The position numbers and the translations under genes were made by a program. Under the pieces are notes generated by a model. It worked only from the letters and a program-made list of their open reading frames with translations, did not search any database and was not told where the DNA came from. Positions 38,219-48,201 of a stretch of 64,000 nt of DNA are shown in pieces. The stretch is from assembly GCA_946965045.2 (NCBI GenBank), contig OX337228.1, positions 5,208,001 through 5,272,000 on the forward strand, written 5' to 3'. This DNA comes from Epithemia pelagica. Lineage: Eukaryota; Bacillariophyta; Bacillariophyceae; Surirellales; Surirellaceae. The stretch's first letter is position 1; every line of letters starts with the position of its first letter.

Positions 38219-39845
38219 CTAGTAGTACGTTTTCCCTTTTCGAAGCGCTCGCTGGTACGCTGAAGAAAGGGGTGGAGGACTGAGCGATTCCGCTGGTGTT
38301 ACTTCGCCTCTGAGCGAGACTCCCATAAGTTTTGCAACTTGTGCATGCGTTAAATCCCCTCGTCCAAAGAGGTATCCTATCTTGCAAGCGATTGCCTCAA
38401 AAGTCATATCGTTGGCGCTGACGACGCCTGCGCTTTCCAAGGCTTTCCCAACTGCATAGTGACCAAGCATGACAGATCCAGTATAGCACTGCGTCGATGC
38501 CACGACCAAAATCCCCTTCTCCGATGCATCTAAGAGAAAAGCAACATGAAGACGATCGTAAGTGGAACTACACGTGGCATCCTCGGTACTTCTAGGTCGA
38601 CAAAGGAACTCAATAGCCACTCACCCGCAAGAAGTTGAATGAAGGACTGCTTCACCGCTGGTAGATTTCCAGTCCCATAGAGCTGTAGCACAATCGCCGT
38701 CAATCCACCAATTCCGTTTTCACGAGATCTGGCATTTCGTCGCTCAATCATCTCCTCCAGCATGGTATCGTCAAAACCAGGAACAAGTCGAATGGTCAAC
38801 AAGCGCGTGTCAAGACGAGTATGAACACGTAACGAACCTCGAGGTGGAGGCAATACCAGGTGTTCTTTTTCGTTGATTGTGATCCCAATGGTCGCAAGAG
38901 GGTCAAAATTTGGAGAATCAAACGCGTGAAGTCGGTGAGTATTAACTTTTGTCGAACGACAAGCTCTCAACAACCGGTCATGAAAGAATATAGATACTTC
39001 GTTTATCGTATCTCTTGATGCGAAGATGAGCGCCATGATCAAATTTCGCCTTCCATCGTTGTACGGTTCACAAAGTGGGATCTGGCTTCCAGTAAACACA
39101 ACAGGCTTGCCTAGATTCTCGAGCATAAATGAAAGTGCTGTAGCACAGTACGCCATTGTATCCGTACCACAAATGATAACGAAACCATCAAAGTGGAGAT
39201 AGTTTACGCGGACATCCTGTGCGATTCGTGCCCAGTCTGCAGGTCCCAGATCGCTTGAGTCGTAAAAAGGAGAGTACTCGTGCAAAACATACTCGGGCAT
39301 ATTTTCATTGTCGAGTTCATTCATATTCTTCATATATGAAGAGAGTGCTCCTTCAACTGGAGCCAAGGATCCATCTGCGTCGGGAGCCATGGTCAATGTG
39401 CCTGGACCAGACAGAAAGGAACTTGTGTTGAGTTTCTCGTCAAGTGCACCAGTTCTGGGATCAAAATTTACCCACCTCCTGTACACAAAATCAAGACTCT
39501 CTTCCGATGACGACCATCACCAGCATGTAAAGGAACTGCTGGAATAAATAGCCGTTCTCCGGGATCATTCGACAGTTTGCCAGCTGGGGGTTGGAGCGAT
39601 TCTCCCATCAATTGTTGCAAGTGGTCAATCTCACGAGCTTGCTGCGATTGCTGAGTACTGGAATATGGCCTGGTTGGGGCATCGGAAACCATTGAAGATA
39701 GAGAGCTTTGAAATCTTTTCTCTATTTCCACTTCGGAATTTCCAGCTAGAGAGTCATCGGATTTGCTACATTTCGACGTCAGAATGAACGACCTGGATAG
39801 TAATGGATAACGTCGTCGCAGCAGTCTTCTGCCGCTTCGAATCAT
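38219..39845 (-). CDS. type I L-asparaginase, probable mitochondrial presequence
   Basis: Three exons, 39476-39845, 38625-39401 and 38219-38529, joined in phases 1 and 1 with 74- and 95-bp introns, giving 485 aa. Hydrolyses asparagine to aspartate and ammonia. The first catalytic threonine sits in ILCTGGTLTM (created by the first splice). The second block, usually HGTDTMAY, reads CGTDTMAYCATALSF, so the Thr-Asp pair is kept but the preceding His is Cys. VVFTGSQIPL and NLIMALIFASRD complete the type I (AnsA-like) pattern, and the third exon supplies GILVVASTQC. The first 24 residues are very Arg-rich (MIRSGRRLLRRRYPLLSRSF), as in mitochondrial import signals. About 75 residues between presequence and domain are Gln/Ser-rich. 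Confidence 0.92.
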
Positions 39846-40202
39846 TATCGTATTGCAACTTCTATCAGCAAGCAAGGAGATCACAACAACGCGATGTTGA
39901 GAGCTGTTATGATAGACCAAGAAGGTATTGCAGATACCATTTGCAGAACAAATTTGGGCGGCTGCATTGACACATCAATTGTACCAAACGCGACTCAAGA
40001 CCGACTTATCTAACATTTGAAGGGGCAGTCGCACGCGACAGAATAAGAACCACCACTCCCCACCTAGGTAGACTAGGAGTAGATTGTAACAAATCTATGG
40101 ACACTAGGAGTAATATATAGGAGTAGCTTGACTTTGACGGATGAGATTAACTGTGTCAGAAGGAGGAGCTGTACCTCTTGACATCCCAAAAACGAATTAC
40201 TT
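39846..40202. promoter_or_regulatory. promoter region with taggagta repeats
   Basis: About 360 bp upstream of the asparaginase gene and downstream of the Cys-rich membrane protein. Between 40055 and 40127 there are several taggagta/cctaggta units, related to clusters in other promoters here. No ORF is supported. Confidence 0.5.
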
Positions 40203-41807
40203 TTATGGTGGAGTCGGAAGAATGAAGTTCCCAATGTACCAGTTGCTCACTGCAACTTCTTCCGTTTGACAGAAGTTATGCCAAGCAAGGCAACCCAAAG
40301 GATCCTTGTGAAAGCAATTGTCAGCGGGATTGTGTTGGTAACAGCACGCAACTTGCTCGCAATATTCGGGGCAAGATTCAGGTTGAATGAGTTCGATCAC
40401 CTCTTCATTTTCTGGCTCTCGTTCGCCGCATGCATAAATCAACTCCGCAGGAGCTTGTGGGACAACTGAGTACATCGGAGGAACTGTGATGTTCACGTCA
40501 GTGCTATCTTCACAGGCTGCATATGACAGACAAGCAAGGAAATTTTCTTGTAGGCATCGGCTGTTTGGGTCCATACAGCAACGAGCTTGTTCGCAGTACT
40601 CATAACATTGTGGCAACTTCCAGTAACAGACGCGATCAATGTCATCCGGAGCGACAGGTACAATGTGACGGTCGGGATTGAGAGGCTTTCTAAGGTTTTG
40701 GCATGGAGCATAGTCCATACAAACATCAAAGTTGTCATTGAGACAGGACAGGCCACTCTCATCGAAGCAACATGCTACTTTTCGGCATGCATCGGGACAT
40801 GTTTGCTCGTCCTGGGCTAATCCTTCCTCAGAGCAAAGATACGGCAATGTCGCGGGCGCTGGGTCAAGTAAATTTTTCAATGCAGAGCATTTACCATACG
40901 CAGCGCAGCCTCGCAAGTGGTCACCAAATTCACATGTGTTCAAATGAAAGATGTCGTCGTCTTCAAGAATGAATGTTGGAGGAGGCGTAGCGTTAAGAGC
41001 CGCGTTGACAGAGGAGTAATTATATGTTTCATATGGGAAAACCTCGCAACAAGAGCTGTGCATCGGCTCGCAAAATTCTCGACATCGCACCCCTCTATCC
41101 ATGTCCAGTGTGCCTGAGCTGCACACTGCGTCGATGAGCTCTTTATTGGAAGGAAACGTGTCATTATCAGGTCGCTTTGGATAAGCCGTTTCTGGATCTA
41201 ACCCCTCGTTGTCAAAGAAGAGCTTTTCAAATAAAACTGAAATGGCAGCAAAAATCAGAAGGCATAACAGGAAAAAGAGAGCGATGCAGCACCATTTCAC
41301 CCAGATGCCCCTCTGCTTAATGTTTGCAGTTGAATATTTCCACTCGCGACGGCCATCTTCGAAAGTGCCTTCGTCTTTAAAATACGTGGGATCTTCTTCA
41401 TCTGATCCATGAGAAGGGTCACGTTGCTCTTGATCCTTCTGCTCTTGATCCTTCTCCATGGCTTCGCGATCTTCCTCGAAGTACAAATCGTCGCTGTCGT
41501 CATCACTGATATCGTCGCTGTCTCTTGCCTTGTTGTCACCTAAGGGCTGTTCGGGATGTACATCCTTCACTCCCTCGTCTACCGAGGGATCATCCAAAGG
41601 ATCGTCATGGAAGGGATCCTGAGGATCCAAATCGTCAATGGGTTGTTCTTCATCTTCAGGAGGAGGACGGAACGGGTTGTCTTCGTCGTCTTTGTTCTCC
41701 ATCTCATGAATCATCATGAGACTTTCGGTTTCATTGTAGGTCGGATTCTCACGACCGGGATCATCGATGTAGGTTCCGTCACGCCCTGGGGCCGCATATT
41801 GAGCCAT
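40203..41807 (-). CDS. type II membrane protein with four cysteine-rich repeats
   Basis: A single-exon 534-aa protein from the ATG at 41807. The first 150 residues are very acidic, followed by one membrane helix (CCIALFFLLCLLIFAAISVL, about residues 170-190). The remaining 340 residues would be luminal or extracellular. They carry four related cysteine-rich units, each with a C..xCxxxCCxx core (CREFCEPMHSSCCEV; CPDACRKVACCFD; CYEYCEQARCCMD; CPEYCEQVACCYQ) and a following CLxYAxC-like segment. N-glycosylation sequons occur (NDT, NYS, NAT, NIT). The regular cysteines suggest disulfide-stabilised modules. I do not recognise the family; a role at the cell surface or in wall-related vesicles is only a guess. 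The gene borders the accessory island. Confidence 0.75.
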   Translation of the reverse strand: MAQYAAPGRDGTYIDDPGRENPTYNETESLMMIHEMENKDDEDNPFRPPPEDEEQPIDDLDPQDPFHDDPLDDPSVDEGVKDVHPEQPLGDNKARDSDDISDDDSDDLYFEEDREAMEKDQEQKDQEQRDPSHGSDEEDPTYFKDEGTFEDGRREWKYSTANIKQRGIWVKWCCIALFFLLCLLIFAAISVLFEKLFFDNEGLDPETAYPKRPDNDTFPSNKELIDAVCSSGTLDMDRGVRCREFCEPMHSSCCEVFPYETYNYSSVNAALNATPPPTFILEDDDIFHLNTCEFGDHLRGCAAYGKCSALKNLLDPAPATLPYLCSEEGLAQDEQTCPDACRKVACCFDESGLSCLNDNFDVCMDYAPCQNLRKPLNPDRHIVPVAPDDIDRVCYWKLPQCYEYCEQARCCMDPNSRCLQENFLACLSYAACEDSTDVNITVPPMYSVVPQAPAELIYACGEREPENEEVIELIQPESCPEYCEQVACCYQHNPADNCFHKDPLGCLAWHNFCQTEEVAVSNWYIGNFILPTPP

Positions 41808-42127
41808 GGTTGCTTCTTGATAAGGAGTTTAATTCGGACGATAAGGACAAAATGAAGTCTGAATTGCAAGTTGCAAAGCAAGAAAACGAAGTTCCTCCCG
41901 TACAATCCCTCTATCTTGGGTTTTGGTTGGTGCAAGTCATTCGTCTAAGCAAAACCCTTGCAACCTGGTTGGGAATACACACAACGGGTCATAAGTAGTA
42001 GTTTTGTGGCAATCGAATCGTGGTGGGAATGTCTGTTGCAGCTACCTCCTACTGGTACACTCCTCCAGTAGCTCCTCCTCTAGCTAGAGCAGCGAAATAA
42101 TCATCCTTACCCCCTAACTTATCATCG
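41808..42127. promoter_or_regulatory. promoter region with ctcct/aggag repeats
   Basis: About 320 bp upstream of the Cys-rich protein gene. A cluster of cctcctact, actcctccag and ctcctcctctagctagag lies at 42042-42092. No ORF is supported. Confidence 0.45.
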
Positions 42128-42191
42128 GAACATTGATGCGGGTGAAGGTGCGAGTGCGGGGGCTTACCCCCGCACTCGCATCAACGTTCCT
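42128..42191. repeat. long GC-rich hairpin (left edge of accessory island)
   Basis: A perfect 14-bp inverted repeat, tgcgagtgcggggg at 42150-42163 and its complement at 42168-42181, with a 4-base loop. The arms extend outward imperfectly: ggaacattgatgcg on the left pairs with the complement of cgcatcaacgttcc on the right, leaving about ten unpaired bases on the left. A shorter hairpin based on the same tgcgagtgc 9-mer is at 53518-53569. Possibly a transposon end or foldback element. Confidence 0.7.
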
Positions 42192-42838
42192 ACTAGAAAC
42201 TTACATTACGAGCAGCTCGACTCCCAATGTGAGCGCACGCCGCGCCTCCCATCATTCTCTAACATCTCAGAAACATGACACGTCACTATGGACCAAACTG
42301 TAAGAAGCCTATTTTGTTAAATAAAATACCCCAAATGGCCAAAAACTACCCGATAACCCACCGATCCCACTTAGACGCTCTTAATCTCAATAAGATCACA
42401 CATCCAGCCCCGATGTAAGTATCCATTACAATAAAAGAGTACTTACTCTATTGCACTGTATAGTTACATTGGAGCAGGGTTGTCTCTATCATTGCCCAAA
42501 TTACGTTGCAAAACCGATGCCCGATTCTTATAGAAAATATGAGCATCGAACACATAGCACAGTCGTCACACTCCATCGCCAGCCTTGTTCTATATTAATT
42601 TTTATTCAGACATGAAAAACATATATCACTGTAGTCGCTTTTCACTCGTTGTTGAATCACTTGTTTCAAAGAGAAAATTGTGTTTGGGCCTTGATGCATC
42701 CGATGACTGGAACCTTTCGATTTGAGATGCCTGTCTCCAATATCGCTGTCATCTCAAGACGAAACAACCAACCCTCTTGCTGAAGTTGAATCGACACATA
42801 GACGGACCTTATTACCAAAGGGCGGCTCCTTCCATACC
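42192..42838. other. non-coding stretch, about 650 bp
   Basis: Between the hairpin and the transposase-like ORF. AT-rich, no supported ORF. Could be the subterminal part of a mobile element. Confidence 0.4.
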
Positions 42839-44782
42839 ATGGAGAAGGAGAAACACGAGCCCATTCGTCGTTCTGCGAGGACAATCGACCAGTTGCCGAT
42901 GTCTCCGAACCTACAAACTCGTACAAGAAGGAAGCAATCTGGCGTATCCGTAGAGAATTCATTCACTGAACGGCAACGAGTTGCCAAGGTATGCCGTGAC
43001 TTCAAGCACCGCGCAACAAAACCCTGCTCCGTTTTTGGAAGCGATCGTCATGCACGCTATCGAGGTGGCTTTTTCTTTTGCTTCAACTGTCGCGACGCGG
43101 ACGATTATGAGAAGGCTTTTCCGAATACGCCCATAAATCGTCTTAGCGATTCCTTCAAGTGCACTGCCTCTCACACGTCGATTCTCTACCCCACTGATCG
43201 CATCACCATTGAAGACAGGAAGAAGATGGCTGCCAAAAAGGCACATGAAGCGTCTACAACAGACCAATCTGAGCAAGTCGCAACGACAAACACGGATCCA
43301 ACCCAACCAGCCGACTCCAAAGTACCCAGAAAGAAGAAGAGACGAGCGTCGTTGACCTCCAGGAAGAAGTCCAAGGTTAAGCAGCCTCCGAACGAAAGGC
43401 GTTCACTCAAGGCTCCTCCACCTACAGCCACATCAACCCATGAAGATGCTCAGGCCGACACTTCAACACAAACCACCGGTCCAGCAACGAACAATGAAAA
43501 AACTTCTATTGATGAAGATCTCCAAGTTGTCGAAACAGCGAAAAATGGCATTGAATCAGAGTATGAAGTTGACATTGAGGACCTTGAAGTCGTCACGGCC
43601 ATCTCTTTCAACGACGTGTCGACTCAAACCGATCCAATTAACCTTCCAAACAACCCGCCAACTCCGAGTGTTCAAGAACACGACAACCACAATCAATCAG
43701 ATGGCGTTCCTACTACTACAACAACCGACTCTTCAACACAAACCACAGAAAGTCGTTTCACGGTTGTAACGTCTGAAGGTGTTCACTTGGCAACTATCTC
43801 TCGACTACAGACTCAGTTGTCGAAGGAAGCTGCACAGAACGACCGTCTCCGCCGTCTGCTTCGTGAGGAAAGGAAAAAATCACGGGCAAGATATGGACAG
43901 GTGCGTCATCTCCAAAAGATGGTCAATCGAAAGAGGAATCCAGTAACAATCAACATGGTACCCACGACTTGTTCGAACAGAGACAACGCTGATGCCATTG
44001 TTGAGCATATAAAGCAAACAATCAGCCAATGTGTCAGTGGTCACAACGAAGACAGCCATCGTGCCGTTACCTTTTTCAACCTACTGGCTAACATGTTGAT
44101 GTACAAAGGCATCCACTACGACCAACTACGCGACTCAATAGTCAAGGTGGTCGGCAGATACCTTCGACAAAATGTATTCAGTCCTCATAACATTCTTCGC
44201 GAGATGGACCTCACTGGTGGCAAACTATCCTACGCAGGTATTGAGGTTCTCCGTTTGTGCGAGACTGGGGGAAGGAAGGGAGTTCATACAATTCTCCCAT
44301 CGTCTGCGGCAATGAGGGAATACGCTGCGAAGGTTGAAGAATTCGCAGATCAGCTGGTACCATATCGAATGATACGGAACAAGCGAGATGGTTCCGAAGG
44401 TTTCTATTTTAGATCGGCAGATACTCTCACCAGAGTATTAGAGACAAGAGATATGATTGTTGGTGAGGCCCTTGAAGAAGAAAAGACCGTGTCCATGAGC
44501 CTTGATGGAGCACGAATGTCTAACAACCAAAGCCATACACTCGGTGGATTTAAATTCAACGATCCCTCCAATCCACTAAAGCAATCGCTCCATGCTGTCT
44601 ATCCTGTAGTCTGTACGATAGGACCAGAAACCAAGAAACATTCTCAAGGCATCTATGCTATGATGCACGCCAAAAACAAGGAAGCTGCCGAGAAAGTTCT
44701 TCCTTCCGAATTTGGCATTGGAACGAGTAAGACGAGAGTCAACCTGAAGGTAGGACTCGGTCTTGTTGTTCTGTTCACATAA
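42839..44782 (+). CDS. transposase-like protein, apparently cut off at its C-terminus
   Basis: A 647-aa ORF from the ATG at 42839 (MEKEKHEPIRRSART); it is open upstream to 42722 without another ATG. An N-terminal Cys/His-rich block (CRDFKHRATKPCSVFGSD ... FFFCFNCRDADD) could be a zinc-binding DNA-recognition module. A long Thr/Ser/Gln-rich middle and a coiled-coil-like Arg/Glu segment follow. The last 120 residues contain TVSMSLDGARMSNNQSHTLG, which has the look of the first Asp strand of an RNase H-like nuclease domain. Only this first acidic residue is present before the frame stops, so either an intron begins near 44750 (AAG|gtagga) or the gene is truncated. Transposon origin is inferred from structure and setting; not a recognised named family. 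Confidence 0.5.
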   Translation: MEKEKHEPIRRSARTIDQLPMSPNLQTRTRRKQSGVSVENSFTERQRVAKVCRDFKHRATKPCSVFGSDRHARYRGGFFFCFNCRDADDYEKAFPNTPINRLSDSFKCTASHTSILYPTDRITIEDRKKMAAKKAHEASTTDQSEQVATTNTDPTQPADSKVPRKKKRRASLTSRKKSKVKQPPNERRSLKAPPPTATSTHEDAQADTSTQTTGPATNNEKTSIDEDLQVVETAKNGIESEYEVDIEDLEVVTAISFNDVSTQTDPINLPNNPPTPSVQEHDNHNQSDGVPTTTTTDSSTQTTESRFTVVTSEGVHLATISRLQTQLSKEAAQNDRLRRLLREERKKSRARYGQVRHLQKMVNRKRNPVTINMVPTTCSNRDNADAIVEHIKQTISQCVSGHNEDSHRAVTFFNLLANMLMYKGIHYDQLRDSIVKVVGRYLRQNVFSPHNILREMDLTGGKLSYAGIEVLRLCETGGRKGVHTILPSSAAMREYAAKVEEFADQLVPYRMIRNKRDGSEGFYFRSADTLTRVLETRDMIVGEALEEEKTVSMSLDGARMSNNQSHTLGGFKFNDPSNPLKQSLHAVYPVVCTIGPETKKHSQGIYAMMHAKNKEAAEKVLPSEFGIGTSKTRVNLKVGLGLVVLFT

Positions 44783-45499
44783 AATAGAAGAGCAGTTAGA
44801 ATTTGCCACGACAAAAATGTAGTTGAATGTTTCCATTGGTACTGCACCAATGTTGAGAGACTGTAAATCAATCTCCTCCGACTGATGACCACGTTTGTTG
44901 AGGATTTTTGATAGTCCTTTTCGAAGTAGGAACAATCCGGTCCATACATTACGATGGAAACATCGAGGAGGGACACACAGTTCAATAGGGTTGTATTCTG
45001 GACAATAATCCATGGGGAAACATTCAATCTCCTTTGGCTCAATAGGTACTAGAGATGGAGAAGAGTCATTTGGGGAAACAGGGGGCTCCTTGTACCGAAC
45101 GATGAAAACATTCGATAAGCCATGAGCCCAGGCATTGGCAGGATCTTGGAACTCTTCAATGGAGAAAACAAAGGCAGGGAAACGTATCTTGATTTCCTTG
45201 GCATTCAGATTGCGAGCGACGATCCTTTGGTTGGACTTGTAGAGCTCGACATTCTCACAACCGACGCCTTCCAACAATTTGTTGGCTGAATGGGGAGGTA
45301 TGTCCGGATGACAACGTAGCTTCTTTTGTGGAAACAATGGGTAGAAAAGACGGAGGGACACTCTCCCATGATCCTTGAAGAGTTGGCATATCGTGGTTGT
45401 GCCATTATCTTGGTCGGCAAGACAGATGTGGACGAAGGTATTCAATCGGAAGCAATCATTGAAATGGGGAATGTACACAGGAGATTCATCGTCGCTCAT
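44576..45499 (-). CDS. hypothetical protein antisense to the transposase-like ORF
   Basis: A 307-aa ORF from the ATG at 45499 (MSDDESPVYIPHFND). Residues 1-230 look like a real folded protein (FRLNTFVHICLADQDNG, CQLFKDHGRVSLRLFYPL, IKIRFPAFVFSIEEFQDP, NVFIVRYKEPPV), with a loose resemblance to chromatin-reader beta folds that I cannot confirm. The last 70 residues overlap the plus ORF on the opposite strand and are probably antisense shadow, so the true end is likely near 44790. Convergent pairing with the plus ORF would fit a mobile element carrying two genes. No known family is recognised. Confidence 0.45.
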   Translation of the reverse strand: MSDDESPVYIPHFNDCFRLNTFVHICLADQDNGTTTICQLFKDHGRVSLRLFYPLFPQKKLRCHPDIPPHSANKLLEGVGCENVELYKSNQRIVARNLNAKEIKIRFPAFVFSIEEFQDPANAWAHGLSNVFIVRYKEPPVSPNDSSPSLVPIEPKEIECFPMDYCPEYNPIELCVPPRCFHRNVWTGLFLLRKGLSKILNKRGHQSEEIDLQSLNIGAVPMETFNYIFVVANSNCSSILCEQNNKTESYLQVDSRLTRSNAKFGRKNFLGSFLVFGVHHSIDALRMFLGFWSYRTDYRIDSMERLL

Positions 45500-45589
45500 A
45501 CTTGCGATAATCAAATGGACCAATACATGAACTGGATTGAGTGATAGGGTTGTTCGGAATAGTTGGTATGAGCAAGGTGGTCTTATCAA

Positions 45590-46120
45590 AGGGTCTTGTC
45601 ATTGTGCTTTGCATCGGAGGAGATTGGCATCAGGCGTCCAATGGATCATTGATTGCTTCCGAGAGACCTGTACCGTTCTTGAACTGGTACTCATAAAGGA
45701 CAATTCTTGCTAGATATTGTTAAAAGAGTCAGAAATGAATTATGTCACAGTGGGAGTGGATTTGGGAGCTACTTATAGACGCGGGCCGGTTTTCAGAGGC
45801 ACGTGTCTCACGTTCGACAAGGGGTACAGTAAACCCCGATTTTGTACTTTAGTACTATTTTCCACTTCTCTTGAAGTCTCATAACCTATTAGAACGTACC
45901 TCCAAGGTGCATCATAACCTATTAGAACATGCCTCCAGCGTGCAACAACAACAGATGCAAAAGCAAAGCGGGTGATAAACTACTACGGATATGAACGAGC
46001 ACAACAACAGACATGTCAACAACGTGCACTGCTCACTACTACTACTACTTATTCCTGGCGGGTTGGTTCATTATTCAACAATCAAACAAGAATCATGAAC
46101 GGCTGCCCCACCACCTGTGA
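45590..46120. other. non-coding stretch, about 530 bp
   Basis: Holds a two-copy tandem repeat (45879-45944). No ORF is supported. Confidence 0.45.
45879..45944. repeat. two-copy 33-bp tandem repeat
   Basis: Two near-identical units beginning tcataacctattagaac at 45879 and 45912 (period 33), differing at a few bases in the second half. Confidence 0.75.
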
Positions 46121-46785
46121 TTAGTTCTTCTTTTTGTTGTTGCGTCGCGTCAACCGACGAGCAAACAAAGGTGAGTCATCGCTATCATTGCTGTTGTTGT
46201 TGTTGTTCCATTTCTTCTTCTTCTTCTGTAACTCATCATCCTCTTCACGTTCATGTCGTGAATCAGGGCTCATCAAGTCGGAAGCCTTGAGAAGGCGCTC
46301 GTCTTGCATCATGGTGACATCCTGAGAAAATGAGTCCTTGGTGTACACAACACCATCGTCCGACGACTCGTCAGTTGAGGCTTCTTCTTCTCCTTCTCCT
46401 TCGTGAATGGTACCAACCCCGTGGTCCGTGCGTTCAGCATCCTTCATCTTGAAGGCAATGACGCTCAACGGGTCTTTGGATTGCATCGAACGGTGACGCT
46501 GGTCGAGGTAAACAAGCTTCCAGCAGTCACCGTCGATGCAAATGGTTCCTGGAACCGATACAACAAAAAGGTAAGTACGTGAAACAGCAGAGACAAGTGT
46601 ACAACGTGTTTCTCACCTGTGAAGTTGTCCACAGAAAACGAAAAAGGCGACGAAGACGACGATGACGACACGACAATGCCATCAGTGGCAACACCATTGA
46701 GGACAGCAGTGGTGCCTGAAGCTTGGTCCTTCAGGATTGCCGTGAGGCAATATCCATCCGGTTGCTTCTGCTCATCTGCTTGCAT
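46121..46785 (-). CDS. hypothetical protein, two exons
   Basis: Exons 46617-46785 and 46548 down to 46121, joined in phase 1 over a 68-bp intron (GTGAGA ... GGTTCCAG), giving 198 aa from the ATG at 46785 (MQADEQKQPDGYCL). The spliced sequence is smooth through the junction: SVDNFTGTICIDGDCWKLVY. The C-terminal half is Asp/Glu/Ser-rich and ends in a Lys/Asn run (KKKKKWNNNNNSN) and RRLTRRNNKKK, a possible nuclear signal. I do not recognise the family. The first 60 residues look like a compact beta domain. It is located inside the accessory island and may be element-borne. The splice model is reasonable; the start is less certain because other frames are open upstream. Confidence 0.5.
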
Positions 46786-47081
46786 GGTTTCCAAAAAGTG
46801 AAGAGATGCAACAATCAAACGAAGTGCTTCTCCACCATGTGTAGAAGAGCTTGCGTGCGCTTCCCGCCTTGTCCGCAACAAGACTGCACACGTGCTTGAC
46901 CTGTGGGAACGACGTTCCCACTTTTTGAATATCAACAATCATTCCACAATCGGGAATGATGAGAGAGCGAAGCACATGGTGATGCAAGATGCAACAATCA
47001 AACAGCGCAGGAGGCCACTCCATCGTCCGCGCCAGCAGCCAAGGACGAGGACGGCGACGGAACTAACACAACAAACAAACT

Positions 47082-47660
47082 TTGACGACGACGACAACAA
47101 CCCAATCCACGGACCACGGAGCTGACAGCAAACAACAACAACAACAAAACACGCCACGGCGACATCAACAAACAACAACAACAACAAAACACACCACGGC
47201 GACATCAACAACACAATCCACGACGCTGACAGGAAACAACAACAACAACAACACCAACAACACAACCCGCGACAACAAGCGACGACAACAACGACGACGA
47301 CAACACAACCCGCGACGAAGACAACAGCAACAACGTCAAGACAAGCCGTGGCAACAACAACACACCACTGCGACATCAACAAACGACAACAACAACACAA
47401 TCCACGACGCTGACAGGAAACAACAACAACAACACCAACAACACAACCCGCGACAACAAGCGACGACAACAACGACGACGACAACACAACCCGCGACGAA
47501 GACAACAGCAACAACGTCAAGACAAGCCGTGGCAACAACAACAGTAGCAACACAAGCCGCGACGACAACAACAACATCAACAACGACAACGCAAGCAACC
47601 ACGCTGACCTCAAACAACAAGAAGAAGAACGACAACGACACAAGCCACGACAACACACGC
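47082..47660. repeat. CAA-rich low-complexity tract with 184-bp tandem duplication
   Basis: A plus-strand tract dominated by caa and cga triplets. A unit starting caatccacgacgctgacagg at 47214 repeats from 47398 (period 184), including cgcgacaacaagcgacgac and gtcaagacaagccgtggc. The tract is open in several frames because of its composition (Thr/Gln/Asn or Cys/Leu/Val-rich translations), so no protein is called from it. Confidence 0.8.
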
Positions 47661-47724
47661 CCCCGTGGCAGAAGCAACGGAAAAGAACAGGACTGCTGGT
47701 GGCGGCAAAAACGACGCAACAACA

Positions 47725-48150
47725 ATGAGATTGACTGGTGGAATGTTTGAGGTCGGAATAGTAGACCGTGATTCAGAGGATCACATGTGGACTCGGAGCC
47801 ACAGTGCCGCTCTCTTTGTCGGCAAGACAAACTTTGGGCATGGCTTTCAAGTGTCTTACACCGGCGCCGACAAAACGCTGGTCCATAAGACATTTCTGTC
47901 CCATGAAGTGTTGGCTTGGGATGTCTTTCGTGTCAGGAGTCAACGCAATGGACACGAGGGACTCGAGTTCTTCGCAGTCGTTCCATTGCCTTTGGGACAT
48001 GAAGGAGACCGATGTCACGTTGGAGAAGAGTGTCGGGAGTGGATGCTTCGCTTCACCATCATGGGGCACCATGAGTCTTTCAAGCTCCTAAAAACAGCGT
48101 GCCGTGACAGTGGTTTCCCGAAGCGGGGACTTGTACTAGAGCAAGCTTAG
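47725..48150 (+). CDS. hypothetical 141-aa protein beside the DDE-like gene
   Basis: An ORF from the ATG at 47725 (MRLTGGMFEVGIVDRD), directly after the CAA-rich tract and convergent with the 1139-aa gene. The translation has balanced composition and beta-strand-like stretches (HGFQVSYTGADKTLVH, LEFFAVVPLPLGH), which is better than random. No family is recognised. The frame is open through 47665 upstream, so an earlier exon or start cannot be excluded. Possibly an accessory gene of a mobile element. Confidence 0.45.
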   Translation: MRLTGGMFEVGIVDRDSEDHMWTRSHSAALFVGKTNFGHGFQVSYTGADKTLVHKTFLSHEVLAWDVFRVRSQRNGHEGLEFFAVVPLPLGHEGDRCHVGEECREWMLRFTIMGHHESFKLLKTACRDSGFPKRGLVLEQA

Positions 48151-48201
48151 TCATTAACCAAAACCTTACTTAGTATTCCTTACATGCGATTATGGTAGCT
48201 A

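Noticed and set aside
46939-47750. Cys/Leu/Val-rich minus ORFs and a Thr/Gln plus ORF of over 200 codons
   Set aside because: Products of the CAA-rich repeat; open in many frames because of composition.
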